Below are positions 25,759 to 33,155 of a stretch of 64,000 nt of DNA, piece after piece (position 1 is the first letter of the stretch; each line of letters starts with the position of its first letter). Location: contig CAVWFB010000008.1 of NCBI GenBank assembly GCA_963754265.1, forward strand, positions 1-64,000, given 5' to 3'. The stretch comes from AC-32 sp963754265. Lineage in GTDB: Bacteria > Actinomycetota > Thermoleophilia > Gaiellales > Gaiellaceae. The position numbers and the translations under genes are program-made. The notes under the pieces are model-generated. The model was not told where the DNA came from. It was given only the letters and a program-made list of their open reading frames with translations, and searched no databases.

Positions 25759-25831
25759 GCGGTTTGCTACCATGGTCAACCGCGGCGGGAGCCGTGTTTT
25801 TTCGTGTCTACGAGCGGTCGAATGAGGAGCG
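25759..25831 (+). promoter_or_regulatory. Intergenic leader before rpmJ with short hairpin and T-run
   Basis: This 73-bp gap is long for this operon. It holds a TACCAT box at 25769-25774 that resembles the rpsL promoter -10, without a clear -35. A short CGGC-GGGA-GCCG hairpin at about 25784-25794 is followed by six T (25797-25802). It may be a weak internal promoter and terminator pair. There is no infA coding sequence here. Confidence 0.35.
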
Positions 25832-25945
25832 ATGAAGGTCAGAGCATCGGTAAAGCCCATGTGTGAGCGCTGCCGCGTGGTCAAGCGGCATGGCAAGACC
25901 ATGGTCATCTGCACGAACCCCCGCCACAAGCAGAGGCAAGGGTAG
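25832..25945 (+). CDS. rpmJ: 50S ribosomal protein L36
   Basis: Smallest ribosomal protein, 37 residues, binding one zinc ion. MKVRASVKPMCERCRVVKRH then KTMVICTNPRHKQRQG carries the C, C, C and H ligands of the zinc-type L36. GAGGAGCG precedes the ATG. It lies between the M29 peptidase and rpsM, its normal neighbour. Confidence 0.97.
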   Translation: MKVRASVKPMCERCRVVKRHGKTMVICTNPRHKQRQG

Positions 25946-26107
25946 TGGCTCACCTGGCGGCATCCGGCGGCGCCTGGCCCGCTACCACGCTGCGCGAAGC
26001 GGCGTCCTCAGTCGCGCCCGGGCTTCTCAGCCCGAGCACTCCCTGCGTCCTTGCCTCGCTTGGTGCTAGCGACCCAGTCATCCACCGACACGCCAGGAGA
26101 GCCACTG
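25946..26107 (+). promoter_or_regulatory. 162-bp spacer between rpmJ and rpsM with inverted repeats
   Basis: No coding sequence is supported here. The spacer contains a perfect stem CGGGCT-TCTC-AGCCCG at 26019-26034 and a wider pairing AGCAC/GTGCT around 26035-26067. In other bacteria S4 represses the alpha operon by binding a folded rpsM leader; this spacer sits in the corresponding position, so a regulatory leader is plausible but unproven. Confidence 0.35.
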
Positions 26108-26491
26108 ATGGCGCGCATTGCCGGAGTCAACCTCCCGAACCAGAAGCGCCTCGAGATCGGGCTGACCTACATCTACGGAATCGGCCAGTCGACCGCGAAG
26201 AAGATCTGCACCGACACGGGCCTCTCGTCCGACGAGAAGATCAAAGACCTGACCGACGAGGAGATCACGAAGCTTCGCGAGTACATCGACTCGAATCTCC
26301 AGGTCGAGGGCGACCTGCGTCGCGAGCGCACGCAGGCGATCAAGCGCCTCGGCGAGATCGGCGCCTATCGAGGCATCCGCCATCGACGCGGCCTGCCGGT
26401 CCGCGGCCAGCGCACGAAGACGAACGCGCGCACCCGGAAGGGCCCCAAGAAGACCGTCGGCCGCGGTAAGAGGGCGGCCACCAAGACCTGA
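26108..26491 (+). CDS. rpsM: 30S ribosomal protein S13
   Basis: Small-subunit head protein contacting the P-site tRNA and L5; 127 residues. ATG 26108 gives MARIAGVNLPNQKRLEIGLTYIYGIG, the standard start, with AGGAGAG upstream. The HLRRDL-equivalent EGDLRRERTQAIKRL and the signature RGIRHRRGLPVRGQRTKTNARTRKG are present in parts. It overlaps rpsK by one base. Confidence 0.98.
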   Translation: MARIAGVNLPNQKRLEIGLTYIYGIGQSTAKKICTDTGLSSDEKIKDLTDEEITKLREYIDSNLQVEGDLRRERTQAIKRLGEIGAYRGIRHRRGLPVRGQRTKTNARTRKGPKKTVGRGKRAATKT

Positions 26492-26895
26492 TGGCACCTC
26501 CCCGTAGACAGGCGACCCGAGGTCGGGCGCGCCGCCGCGTGAAGAAGAACATCGCGATCGGCCAGGCGCACATCAAGACGTCGTTCAACAACACGATCGT
26601 CTCGCTGACCGACAACGAGGGGAACGTGATCGCGTGGGAGTCCGCCGGCTCGGCCGGGTTCAAGGGCTCGCGCAAGTCGACTCCGTTCGCGGCGCAGGTC
26701 ACCGCCGACGCCTGCGCGCGCAAGGGAATGGAGCACGGGCTGCAGAAGGTCGAGGTCTTCGTCAAGGGCCCCGGGTCGGGCCGCGAGACCGCGATCCGGT
26801 CGCTCCAGGCGGCCGGGCTCGAGATCCTCGGCGTCAAGGACGTCACCCCGCAGGCCCACAACGGCGTGCGCCCGAAGAAGCGGAGGCGCGTCTAG
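26491..26895 (+). CDS. rpsK: 30S ribosomal protein S11
   Basis: Platform protein near the Shine-Dalgarno helix, 134 residues. It starts MAPPRRQATRGRARRRVKKN; the core IAIGQAHIKTSFNNTIVSLTD and the signature VKGPGSGRETAIRSLQAAGLEI, ending TPQAHNGVRPKKRRRV, are diagnostic. Its TAG overlaps the rpsD GTG. Confidence 0.98.
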   Translation: MAPPRRQATRGRARRRVKKNIAIGQAHIKTSFNNTIVSLTDNEGNVIAWESAGSAGFKGSRKSTPFAAQVTADACARKGMEHGLQKVEVFVKGPGSGRETAIRSLQAAGLEILGVKDVTPQAHNGVRPKKRRRV

Positions 26896-27515
26896 TGGCC
26901 CGCGATCGATCGCCGAAGTGCCGGCAGTGCCGCCGGGAGGGCATGAAGCTCTTCCTCAAGGGCGAGCGCTGCCTGACCGAGAAGTGCGCCGTCGAGCGCC
27001 GCAGCTACCCGCCGGGTGAGCACGGCCGCGGCCGCATCAAGCAGTCCGAGTACCTCCTCCAGCTGCGCGAGAAGCAGAAGGCGCGCCGGTACTACGGCCT
27101 GCTCGAGAAGCAGTTCCGCACGTACTACTCGAAGGCCGCCAAGGGCTCGGGGATCACGGGCGAGAACTTGCTGCGGATGCTCGAGACGCGTCTCGACAAC
27201 GTCATCTACCGGCTCGGCTTCGCGGCGTCGCGCGCCCAGGCGCGCCAGCTCGTTCGCCACGGCCACTTCCAGGTCAACGGCCGCCGCGTCAACATCCCGA
27301 GCTATCAGGTGAAGCCGGATGACGTGGTCATGCTTCGCCCGGGCAGCTCGGCCGAGCAGGTCGTGCGCGACGCGACCGACCTGACGGCCTCCGTGACTCC
27401 GTGGCTCCAGGCCGACCACGACGGCCTCACCGGGAAGGTGCTCAAGTGGCCGGAGCGTGACGAGATCGACACCCCAGTCCAGGAATCATTGATCGTCGAG
27501 CTCTACTCGAAGTAG
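26895..27515 (+). CDS. rpsD: 30S ribosomal protein S4, zinc-binding form
   Basis: Primary 16S rRNA-binding protein and the classical autoregulator of the alpha operon; 206 residues. GTG 26895 gives MARDRSPKCRQCRREGMKLFLKGERCLTEKC, with four cysteines suited to a zinc site. The S4 domain is seen in RLDNVIYRLGFAASRAQARQLVRHGHFQVNG (in parts). rpoA follows after 19 nt. Confidence 0.98.
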   Translation: MARDRSPKCRQCRREGMKLFLKGERCLTEKCAVERRSYPPGEHGRGRIKQSEYLLQLREKQKARRYYGLLEKQFRTYYSKAAKGSGITGENLLRMLETRLDNVIYRLGFAASRAQARQLVRHGHFQVNGRRVNIPSYQVKPDDVVMLRPGSSAEQVVRDATDLTASVTPWLQADHDGLTGKVLKWPERDEIDTPVQESLIVELYSK

Positions 27516-27534
27516 CTCGTCCGAAAGGAAGGCA

Positions 27535-28515
27535 ATGGCAGTTCGAACCAGTTTGATGGAGTTCCAGGTCCCGCGCATCGTCCACGAGGAGGTCGAGGAC
27601 ACCCGTGGCGTGTTCGTGATCGAGCCGCTCGATCGCGGCTTCGGCTACACGTTCGGGAACTCGCTGCGCCGCGTGCTGCTCTCGTCGCTCGAGGGCGCCG
27701 CCGTCACCTCGGTCAAGATCGAGGGAGTCGCGCATGAGTTCACGACGCTTCCGGGCGTCCGCGAGGACGTAACGGACATCCTGCTCAACTTCAAGAGCCT
27801 GATCTGTCGGCTGCACGGGGAGTCGCCCGAGATCGAGGTGCGTCTGTCCAAGAAGGGCGCAGCCGCCGTCAAGGCGTCCGACATCGAGGCACCGGCCGAG
27901 CTCGAGATCCTCAACCCGGATCTCGAGATCGCGAATCTCTCCGACAAGGGCAAGCTCGAGGTCACGCTCACGATCGGCCGCGGCCGCGGGTACGTCCCGG
28001 CCGAGCTGAACCGCGGCCCGGAGCACACCATCGGCGTGATTCCGATCGACTCGATCTTCTCGCCGGTGCGACGCGTCTCGTACGACGTCGAGGCCGCCCG
28101 CGTCGGGCAGCGCACCGACTACGACAAGCTCCGCATCGACGTCACCACGGACGGCTCGATCGATCCTCGCGAGTCGATCGGCCAGGCGGCCGAGATCCTG
28201 ATCAGGCAGCTCGCGATCTTCACCGACCTCGACCGCATCGAGGGCTTCGGCGAACAGGCCGCTGCCGAGACGCAGGCCGAGCCCGCGCTCGCTCACGGGA
28301 TGGAGAACTTCCCGATCGAGGAGCTGGAGCTCGGAGTGCGCTCGTACAACTGCCTCAAGCGCGTCGGCATCGAGACGATCGGCGACCTCGTCACGAAGAC
28401 CGAGAACGAGCTCGCCGCGATCCCGAACTTCGGCAAGAAGTCGATCGAAGAGGTCAAGGAGACGCTCGGCACCCACGGGCTGACCCTGCGCGGCGAAGAG
28501 GGCGCCTCCGCGTGA
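27535..28515 (+). CDS. rpoA: RNA polymerase alpha subunit
   Basis: Assembles RNA polymerase and contacts activators and UP elements; 326 residues. The N-terminal dimerisation domain has RGFGYTFGNSLRRVLLSS and GRGRGYVPAELN. The C-terminal domain (about residues 250-320) has IEELELGVRSYNCLKRVGIETIGDL and FGKKSIEEVKE. A good ribosome-binding site (GAAAGGAAGG) precedes the ATG. It overlaps rplQ by 4 bp. Confidence 0.98.
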   Translation: MAVRTSLMEFQVPRIVHEEVEDTRGVFVIEPLDRGFGYTFGNSLRRVLLSSLEGAAVTSVKIEGVAHEFTTLPGVREDVTDILLNFKSLICRLHGESPEIEVRLSKKGAAAVKASDIEAPAELEILNPDLEIANLSDKGKLEVTLTIGRGRGYVPAELNRGPEHTIGVIPIDSIFSPVRRVSYDVEAARVGQRTDYDKLRIDVTTDGSIDPRESIGQAAEILIRQLAIFTDLDRIEGFGEQAAAETQAEPALAHGMENFPIEELELGVRSYNCLKRVGIETIGDLVTKTENELAAIPNFGKKSIEEVKETLGTHGLTLRGEEGASA

Positions 28516-28946
28516 GGCACCGGCGGTCAGGCAGGAAGCTCGGCCGCGACGCCTCGCACCGCAAGGCGCTCTACGCCAACCTCGCGAGCGCTCTGATCGA
28601 GCACGGGCGCATCAAGACGACGGCGGCCAAGGCCAAGGAGGTCAGGCCGATCGCCGAGCAGATGATCACGCTCGGGCGCCGCGGCGGCGTCCACGCGCGG
28701 CGGCAGGCGCTCGCCTACCTGCGCTCGCAGGACGTCGTGCACAAGCTCTTCAGCGACGTCGGGCCGCGCTTCGTCGACCGGAACGGGGGGTACTCCCGGA
28801 TCGTCCGCATCGGGCCCCGGCAGGGCGACGCAGCCGAGATGGTCTACCTCGAGCTCGTGGACTACATGCCGGAGGCGACGTTCGAGCCTCGCCAGCGCGC
28901 CCGCCGCGAGGAAGAGCCCGAAACCGTCTCAGCCGCTGACGCCTAG
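28512..28946 (+). CDS. rplQ: 50S ribosomal protein L17
   Basis: Large-subunit protein next to the tunnel exit, 144 residues. GTG 28512 gives MRHRRSGRKLGRDASHRKALYANLASALIEHGRI (conserved start), followed by the TAKAKEVRPIAE block and GGYSRIVRIGPRQGDAAEMVYLEL in parts. It closes the ribosomal super-operon and its stop overlaps the convergent VIT-type gene by 18 bp. Confidence 0.97.
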   Translation: MRHRRSGRKLGRDASHRKALYANLASALIEHGRIKTTAAKAKEVRPIAEQMITLGRRGGVHARRQALAYLRSQDVVHKLFSDVGPRFVDRNGGYSRIVRIGPRQGDAAEMVYLELVDYMPEATFEPRQRARREEEPETVSAADA

Positions 28947-29402
28947 GCCGGCGCTCACGCCGGCGATCACGAGCCCCGCCAGCGTCACGTAGCCCAGCGA
29001 GCCCACGAAGCTCGTCTGGAAGAACCGCCAGCGCAGGTAGGCCAGGGCGACGAGCTCGAAGGCGACGACGATCGCCGCGGAGACGATCGCGATCTCGTAG
29101 TGGGGGATCAGGAACGGCAGGGTGTGCAGGATGCCGCCGAGGAACGTCCCCACTCCGGTGATCGCGCCGCGGGCGATCGGGCTCCCACGGCCGGTCAGCT
29201 CGCCGGTGTCCGAGAGCCCTTCCGAGTACGCCATGCTGATGCCGGCCGCGATCGCGGTAGCGGTGCCGGCGATGAAGGCGACGTGGGGCTCGTGCGTGTA
29301 CAGCGCGACCGAGAAGATGGGCGCGATCGTGGACAGCGACCCATCGATCAGGCCGGTGAGGGCGGGCTGGACCCGCTGGAGGAGGAACACGCGCTCGGTC
29401 AT
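28929..29402 (-). CDS. VIT1/CCC1-family membrane protein, short
   Basis: Probably an Fe/Mn-type transporter of the VIT family. 157 residues from ATG 29402 (MTERVFLLQRVQPALTGLIDGSLSTIAPIF). The first helix carries the LIDGSLST segment typical of VIT proteins, followed by MAYSEGLSDTGELTGRG and about five membrane segments in all. It is shorter than the usual 220-240 residues, mainly by lacking the extended metal-binding helical insert. A TATACT -10 box lies 6 nt before the ATG, suggesting a nearly leaderless transcript. Substrate is inferred from family only. Confidence 0.75.
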   Translation of the reverse strand: MTERVFLLQRVQPALTGLIDGSLSTIAPIFSVALYTHEPHVAFIAGTATAIAAGISMAYSEGLSDTGELTGRGSPIARGAITGVGTFLGGILHTLPFLIPHYEIAIVSAAIVVAFELVALAYLRWRFFQTSFVGSLGYVTLAGLVIAGVSAGLGVSG

Positions 29403-29441
29403 GAATAGAGTATACCAACCAAAACGCAGGTCACCAGAGCA

Positions 29442-29455
29442 TAAGGAACACCTTA
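29442..29455 (-). promoter_or_regulatory. Inverted repeat upstream of the VIT-type gene
   Basis: TAAGG-AACA-CCTTA is a perfect 5-bp inverted repeat with a 4-nt spacer, 40 bp upstream of the VIT-type ATG and 25 bp before truA. Its shape resembles boxes of DtxR/MntR-type metal repressors. Metal-responsive control is inferred, not shown. Confidence 0.4.
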
Positions 29456-29479
29456 CAAACAAAGTCAGGGGCTCCTGAC

Positions 29480-30196
29480 GTGCGCCTGAGGCTAACGCTG
29501 GAGTACGACGGCACCGGCTTCCGCGGCTGGGCCGCTCAGCCGGGCCTGCGGACGGTCGAGGGCTCGCTGCAGGAGGCGCTGGAGCGCGTCTTCTCCGGCT
29601 GGTCCTCGCTCGCGGTCGCGGGACGGACGGACACCGGCGTCCACGCGCTCGGGCAGGTTGCTTCGGTCGACGTCCAGGGTGGCGCGCCCGTGGAGCGCGC
29701 GGCCGCCGCGCTCAACGCCGCGCTTCCCGACGACGTGGCGGTGACCGAGGCGCAAGAGGCGGCGCCTGATTTCCATGCGCGCCACTCGGCGCGTGCCCGC
29801 ACCTATCGCTACCGGGTCTACCGGCGGGTTGCCCGTTCGCCGTTCGAGGCCGACCATTCCTGGTGGTATCCGCACGAGGTCGACGAGGAGCGGCTGGCCG
29901 AGTGCGCCGACCTCGTGCTCGGCCGGCACGACTTCCGTGCGTTCACGCCGACGGAGACGGCGCACGAGGTCTTCACCCGCACGATCGAGTCCGCGACCTG
30001 GCACCGGCGCGGCGACGCGCTGGAATTCGAGGTCACGGCAGACTCGTTCTTGCGCCACATGGTGCGGACGCTCGTCGGAACGATGCTCGAGCACTCGCCG
30101 GAGGAACTGGCGGCGCTGCTCGAGGGTCGCCCGCGCGCGGAGGCCGGCACCACCGCTCCTTCTTCGGGCCTCTTTCTCGTCTCGGTTCGCTACTAG
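29480..30196 (+). CDS. truA: tRNA pseudouridine(38-40) synthase
   Basis: Makes pseudouridine at positions 38-40 of the tRNA anticodon arm; 238 residues. GTG 29480 gives MRLRLTLEYDGTGFRGWAAQPGLRTVEGSL. The catalytic Asp is in AGRTDTGVHALGQVASVD, and FHARHSARARTYRYRVY plus DSFLRHMVRTLVGTML are characteristic. Its location just after rplQ is the usual one. The stop overlaps the convergent kinase gene by 4 bp. Confidence 0.96.
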   Translation: MRLRLTLEYDGTGFRGWAAQPGLRTVEGSLQEALERVFSGWSSLAVAGRTDTGVHALGQVASVDVQGGAPVERAAAALNAALPDDVAVTEAQEAAPDFHARHSARARTYRYRVYRRVARSPFEADHSWWYPHEVDEERLAECADLVLGRHDFRAFTPTETAHEVFTRTIESATWHRRGDALEFEVTADSFLRHMVRTLVGTMLEHSPEELAALLEGRPRAEAGTTAPSSGLFLVSVRY

Positions 30197-31599
30197 AAGC
30201 GGTACGAGTGGCCGCGGCTGAGGAAGAAGCCGTGGCCACTTCGATTCGTGCAGCGCAGGCCAACGCGCCTCGATAGACATACCAGTGACCCGCGCGACCA
30301 GCGGGCGCCGTAACGAAGCACCCGTGCGCCCTGCTCGATGGCGGTATCGCCGGCGCAAACGACGCTCGCCCGGCCGGTGGCGCCCATCGAAAAGCCGAGG
30401 GCCCAGTCGAGGTCGCAGGCCGCGGGTCGAGGCGGTCGCGGTCGCACGCCGCTGCGGATATCGCAGCGGAGGCTCGACTCGGAGACGCAGCCGATGGTCC
30501 CCGACGGAGTTCTGAACGCCGCCACCGCCAGGGGTCCCGAGGCGGTTGCGGTCGCGGGGACGGTCCTGGTCTCGATGCTCGTGGATGTGTCTCGTGTGCC
30601 GAGGAGCGCGGCCGACGCGATCCCGGCGCCGATCAGGAGACCGGCGGCCGCAGCAACCGCGGGCCGGGCGATCCCGCCGCGCCGACGCGGAGTGGCGCTA
30701 TCCGACTCCCCTGGCGCTACGGCCATCACCCGGGTTGGCGTGGCGGTGGCGGCGTCTTCGCGGAAGGCCTCGCGCAGGGCCTGCACGAGCTCGCCGCAGC
30801 TTTTCTGCCGATCTGCGGGATTCTTCGCCAGCGCCTGCGTGAGAGCGGCATCGGCCGCCGGCGGCAAGCCGGTTCGGACGTCGCTGAGCGCGGGTGGTTC
30901 GTCGCGCATGTGCGCCCAGAGGACCGCGACCTCCGTCTCTCTCCTGAAGGGCGGTGCGCCTGCGAGGCATTCGAAGAGGACACAGCCGAGCGCATAGAGG
31001 TCGGCTCGTCCGTCGACCTGGCGTCCCTCGATCTGCTCGGGCGCCATGTAGTCGATCGTCCCGACGAATTGGCCGGTCCCCGTGATGCCGCTGTGGGATT
31101 CGACGTGCTTGGTCAGGCCGAAATCCGCCAGGTAGGCATGGTCTCGCCCTTCGGCGCCGCTCTCGACGAGGATGTTGGCCGGCTTCACGTCGCGGTGGAC
31201 CATCCCTCGTGCATGAGCGGCGTCCAGGGCGCTGGCGACCTGTGCGCCGAGTCGCAGCACCCGTTCTGCCGGGAGGAGCTGACCGCCCCCGGCCAGGGCC
31301 TTGAGATCGGGCCCTTCCACGTAGCGCATCGCGATGTAGAGCACGCCTTCGGCGTCGCCGGCGTCGTAGATCGGGATGATGTGAGGATGCGCGAGCGAGG
31401 CGGCCGTGCGCGATTCGCGGACGAACCGCTCGCGAAAGCTCTCGTCCTGGGCGAGCTCGGCCGAAAGCAGCTTCAGCGCGACCGTGTTTCCGAGCCGCGG
31501 ATGCTCGGCTCGGTAGACGACGCTCATGCCACCACGGCCGCGGAGGGCCTCGATCCGGTAGCCGGCGAAGACAGTGCCTATTCGGGGTGTCGCTGCCAC
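30193..31599 (-). CDS. Membrane Ser/Thr protein kinase with extracellular DUF6636-like domain
   Basis: Hanks-type kinase, 468 residues. The cytosolic kinase domain (about residues 12-265) has GRGGMSVVYRAEH as glycine loop, HRDVKPANILV as catalytic loop and ADFGLTKH as DFG. A Pro/Arg-rich linker leads to one transmembrane helix at about 308-328. The outside part, from FRTPSGTIGCVSESSLRCDI, has paired cysteines and ends CTNRSGHGFFLSRGHSYRF, matching DUF6636 proteins as I remember them. The ectodomain is not a PASTA type, so the signal sensed is probably not muropeptide. The gene is head-to-head with a second kinase gene. Confidence 0.9.
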   Translation of the reverse strand: MAATPRIGTVFAGYRIEALRGRGGMSVVYRAEHPRLGNTVALKLLSAELAQDESFRERFVRESRTAASLAHPHIIPIYDAGDAEGVLYIAMRYVEGPDLKALAGGGQLLPAERVLRLGAQVASALDAAHARGMVHRDVKPANILVESGAEGRDHAYLADFGLTKHVESHSGITGTGQFVGTIDYMAPEQIEGRQVDGRADLYALGCVLFECLAGAPPFRRETEVAVLWAHMRDEPPALSDVRTGLPPAADAALTQALAKNPADRQKSCGELVQALREAFREDAATATPTRVMAVAPGESDSATPRRRGGIARPAVAAAAGLLIGAGIASAALLGTRDTSTSIETRTVPATATASGPLAVAAFRTPSGTIGCVSESSLRCDIRSGVRPRPPRPAACDLDWALGFSMGATGRASVVCAGDTAIEQGARVLRYGARWSRGSLVCLSRRVGLRCTNRSGHGFFLSRGHSYRF

Positions 31600-31643
31600 G
31601 AGCCCTCCTGGCGCATTGCGCTGAATGACTCTATTCTCGCCCC

Positions 31644-32491
31644 ATGTCCGGCGGCCCTGCCGTGACTGAGCTCGAAGCCGGCGGCCGCCTAGGCCCGTAC
31701 CGCCTCGGCGAGGTCCTGGGCGAAGGAGGAGTGGGCATCGTCTTCAAGGCGGTGCACGAGCCCGACGGGAGGGTCGTCGCGCTCAAGGTCCTGCGGGACG
31801 AGCTCTCGGCGGACGAGACATACCGCCGCCGCTTCGCCCGTGAGGGAGAGATCGCGGGCAGGTTGTCGCACCCTCACCTCGTGCCGGTCCTGGACGCGGG
31901 CGAGGCAGACGGCCACCCGTATCTCGCCGCCCGCTACGTCGAGGGTGTCAGCCTGGCGGAACTGCTCGACGAGGGCCCGCTCCCCGCGTCGGCGGTGCTC
32001 CGCGTCGTCGCCGAGGTCGCGACCGGGCTCGACGCCGTTCACCGGGAAGGGCTCGTCCACCGCGACGTGAAGCCGTGGAACATCTTGCTCGACGAGTCCG
32101 GAACCTCGTTTCTGACGGACTTCGGGCTTGCAAAGGGAGCGGCGGCGACCGTGCTCACGAGGCCGGGCTACGTCGTCGGGACCCTCGACTACCTCTCGCC
32201 CGAGGTGATCAAGGGTGAGGTCGCCGGGCCGCGCTGCAGACATCTACGCCCTCGGCTGCGTGACCTACGAGTGCGTTGGCGGGCCGGCCGCCGTTCGCAG
32301 GCGGAACCTTCGTCGAGACGACGCTCGCGATCCTGGAGGACGAGCCGTCCGACCCCTGCTCCGATCGGGACGATCTACCGCCGGATCTCTCGTTCGCCGT
32401 GCTCCAGGCCCTGGCCAAGGCACCGGCCGACCGTCCCGCGACCGCGGCGGCCTACGCGCTCATGCTGCGGGTCTCAGCGCGACCGGGCTAG
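31644..32491 (+). CDS. Soluble Ser/Thr protein kinase, two apparent frameshifts
   Basis: Hanks-type kinase domain without membrane anchor; 281 residues after correction. GEGGVGIVFKAVH is the glycine loop, HRDVKPWNILLD the catalytic loop and TDFGLAKG the DFG segment, all in the first frame. The frame then shifts because of an extra G at 32226-32228 and an extra T at 32275-32276. Removing them restores AADIYALGCVTYEC, AGRPPFAGG and a normal kinase C-lobe ending at the TAG at 32489. It diverges from the membrane kinase with only 44 bp between starts. It overlaps the convergent XRE gene by 18 bp. Confidence 0.82.
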
Positions 32492-32824
32492 CTCGGCCCG
32501 CAGCTCTTCGATGGCGGCCGTAAGGCGGTCGACGTCGGAGGCGATCTGGAGGGCGGCGGTCTCGATCCGGCTCGCCGCGTCCTCGAGCGACGAGTCGCCG
32601 CTGCTGGCGGGCGCTGCGCCACCGACGAAGTAGCCCACTGGCATTCCGGTCGCCTCGGCGACTCGGCCGAGGACGTCGAGATCTGGCGTGGTGGCTCCTC
32701 GCTCCCAGCGCGAGACCGTGATCGGCTCGACCTCGACCTCGGCGGCCAGGTGCTTTTGCTTCCAGCCCTTGGCGGCGCGGGCCGACCGTATTCGCTCCCC
32801 GAGCTGTGCCTTCTCGTTCGCCAT
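32474..32824 (-). CDS. XRE-family transcriptional regulator
   Basis: DNA-binding protein, 116 residues from ATG 32824 (MANEKAQLGERIRSARAAKGWKQKHLA). The helix-turn-helix is KGWKQKHLAAEVEVEPITVSRWERG (in parts) at about residues 17-42. The C-terminal third, from about residue 75, is a predicted coiled coil (SRIETAALQIASDVDRLTAAIEEL), probably for dimerisation. It is divergent from the operon at 32936 and an inverted repeat lies between them, so autoregulation plus control of that operon is likely. Confidence 0.85.
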   Translation of the reverse strand: MANEKAQLGERIRSARAAKGWKQKHLAAEVEVEPITVSRWERGATTPDLDVLGRVAEATGMPVGYFVGGAAPASSGDSSLEDAASRIETAALQIASDVDRLTAAIEELRAELARSR

Positions 32825-32850
32825 CCTCGCAGCATACACCACAGGGCTAG

Positions 32851-32877
32851 GCATAGTTAGCTGATAAATAGCTATGC
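32851..32877. promoter_or_regulatory. Inverted-repeat operator candidate between XRE gene and small-protein operon
   Basis: GCATAG at 32851-32856 and CTATGC at 32872-32877 are perfect inverted copies around an AT-rich centre that also contains paired AGCT motifs. The site adjoins the -35 box of the rightward promoter and lies 27 bp upstream of the XRE start, a natural position for a repressor made by that gene. Confidence 0.5.
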
Positions 32878-32906
32878 TTGACTAATCATTATCTGTCTAG
32901 TACAGT
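32878..32906 (+). promoter_or_regulatory. Strong sigma70-like promoter
   Basis: TTGACT at 32878-32883 and TACAGT at 32901-32906 with an ideal 17-nt spacer. It lies 30 bp before the ATG at 32936 and abuts the inverted repeat. This is the best-matching promoter in the window and would drive the exported-protein operon. Confidence 0.7.
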
Positions 32907-32935
32907 GATGAAGAAGTCGAAACGAAGGAGTCGCC

Positions 32936-33142
32936 ATGAAGTCCGCAACAGCTCGTCATACGACCCAGGAACTGGCCACGAGGGTGAACGACGGCGTCGC
33001 CGTCGTCCTGCTCTGGCATCCGCGAGACGATTCGGTCTCTGTCTCGGTCGCCGACGCACGCACCGGCGATCGCTTCCAGCTCGCGGTTGCACGCGAGTAC
33101 GCGCTCGACGCCTTCTACCACCCGTTCGCCTACGCGGCCTAG
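32936..33142 (+). CDS. Small conserved-looking protein of unknown function
   Basis: 68 residues from ATG 32936, preceded by GAAGGAG at good spacing. The sequence MKSATARHTTQELATRVNDG then VAVVLLWHPRDDSVSVSVAD and FQLAVAREYALDAFYHPFAYA has no signal peptide and no motif I can assign. It resembles short actinobacterial proteins with a beta-rich fold. It is the first gene after the 32878 promoter, 13 bp before the Kelch lipoprotein gene. Confidence 0.7.
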   Translation: MKSATARHTTQELATRVNDGVAVVLLWHPRDDSVSVSVADARTGDRFQLAVAREYALDAFYHPFAYAA

Positions 33143-33155
33143 CAAGGAGGAGACG

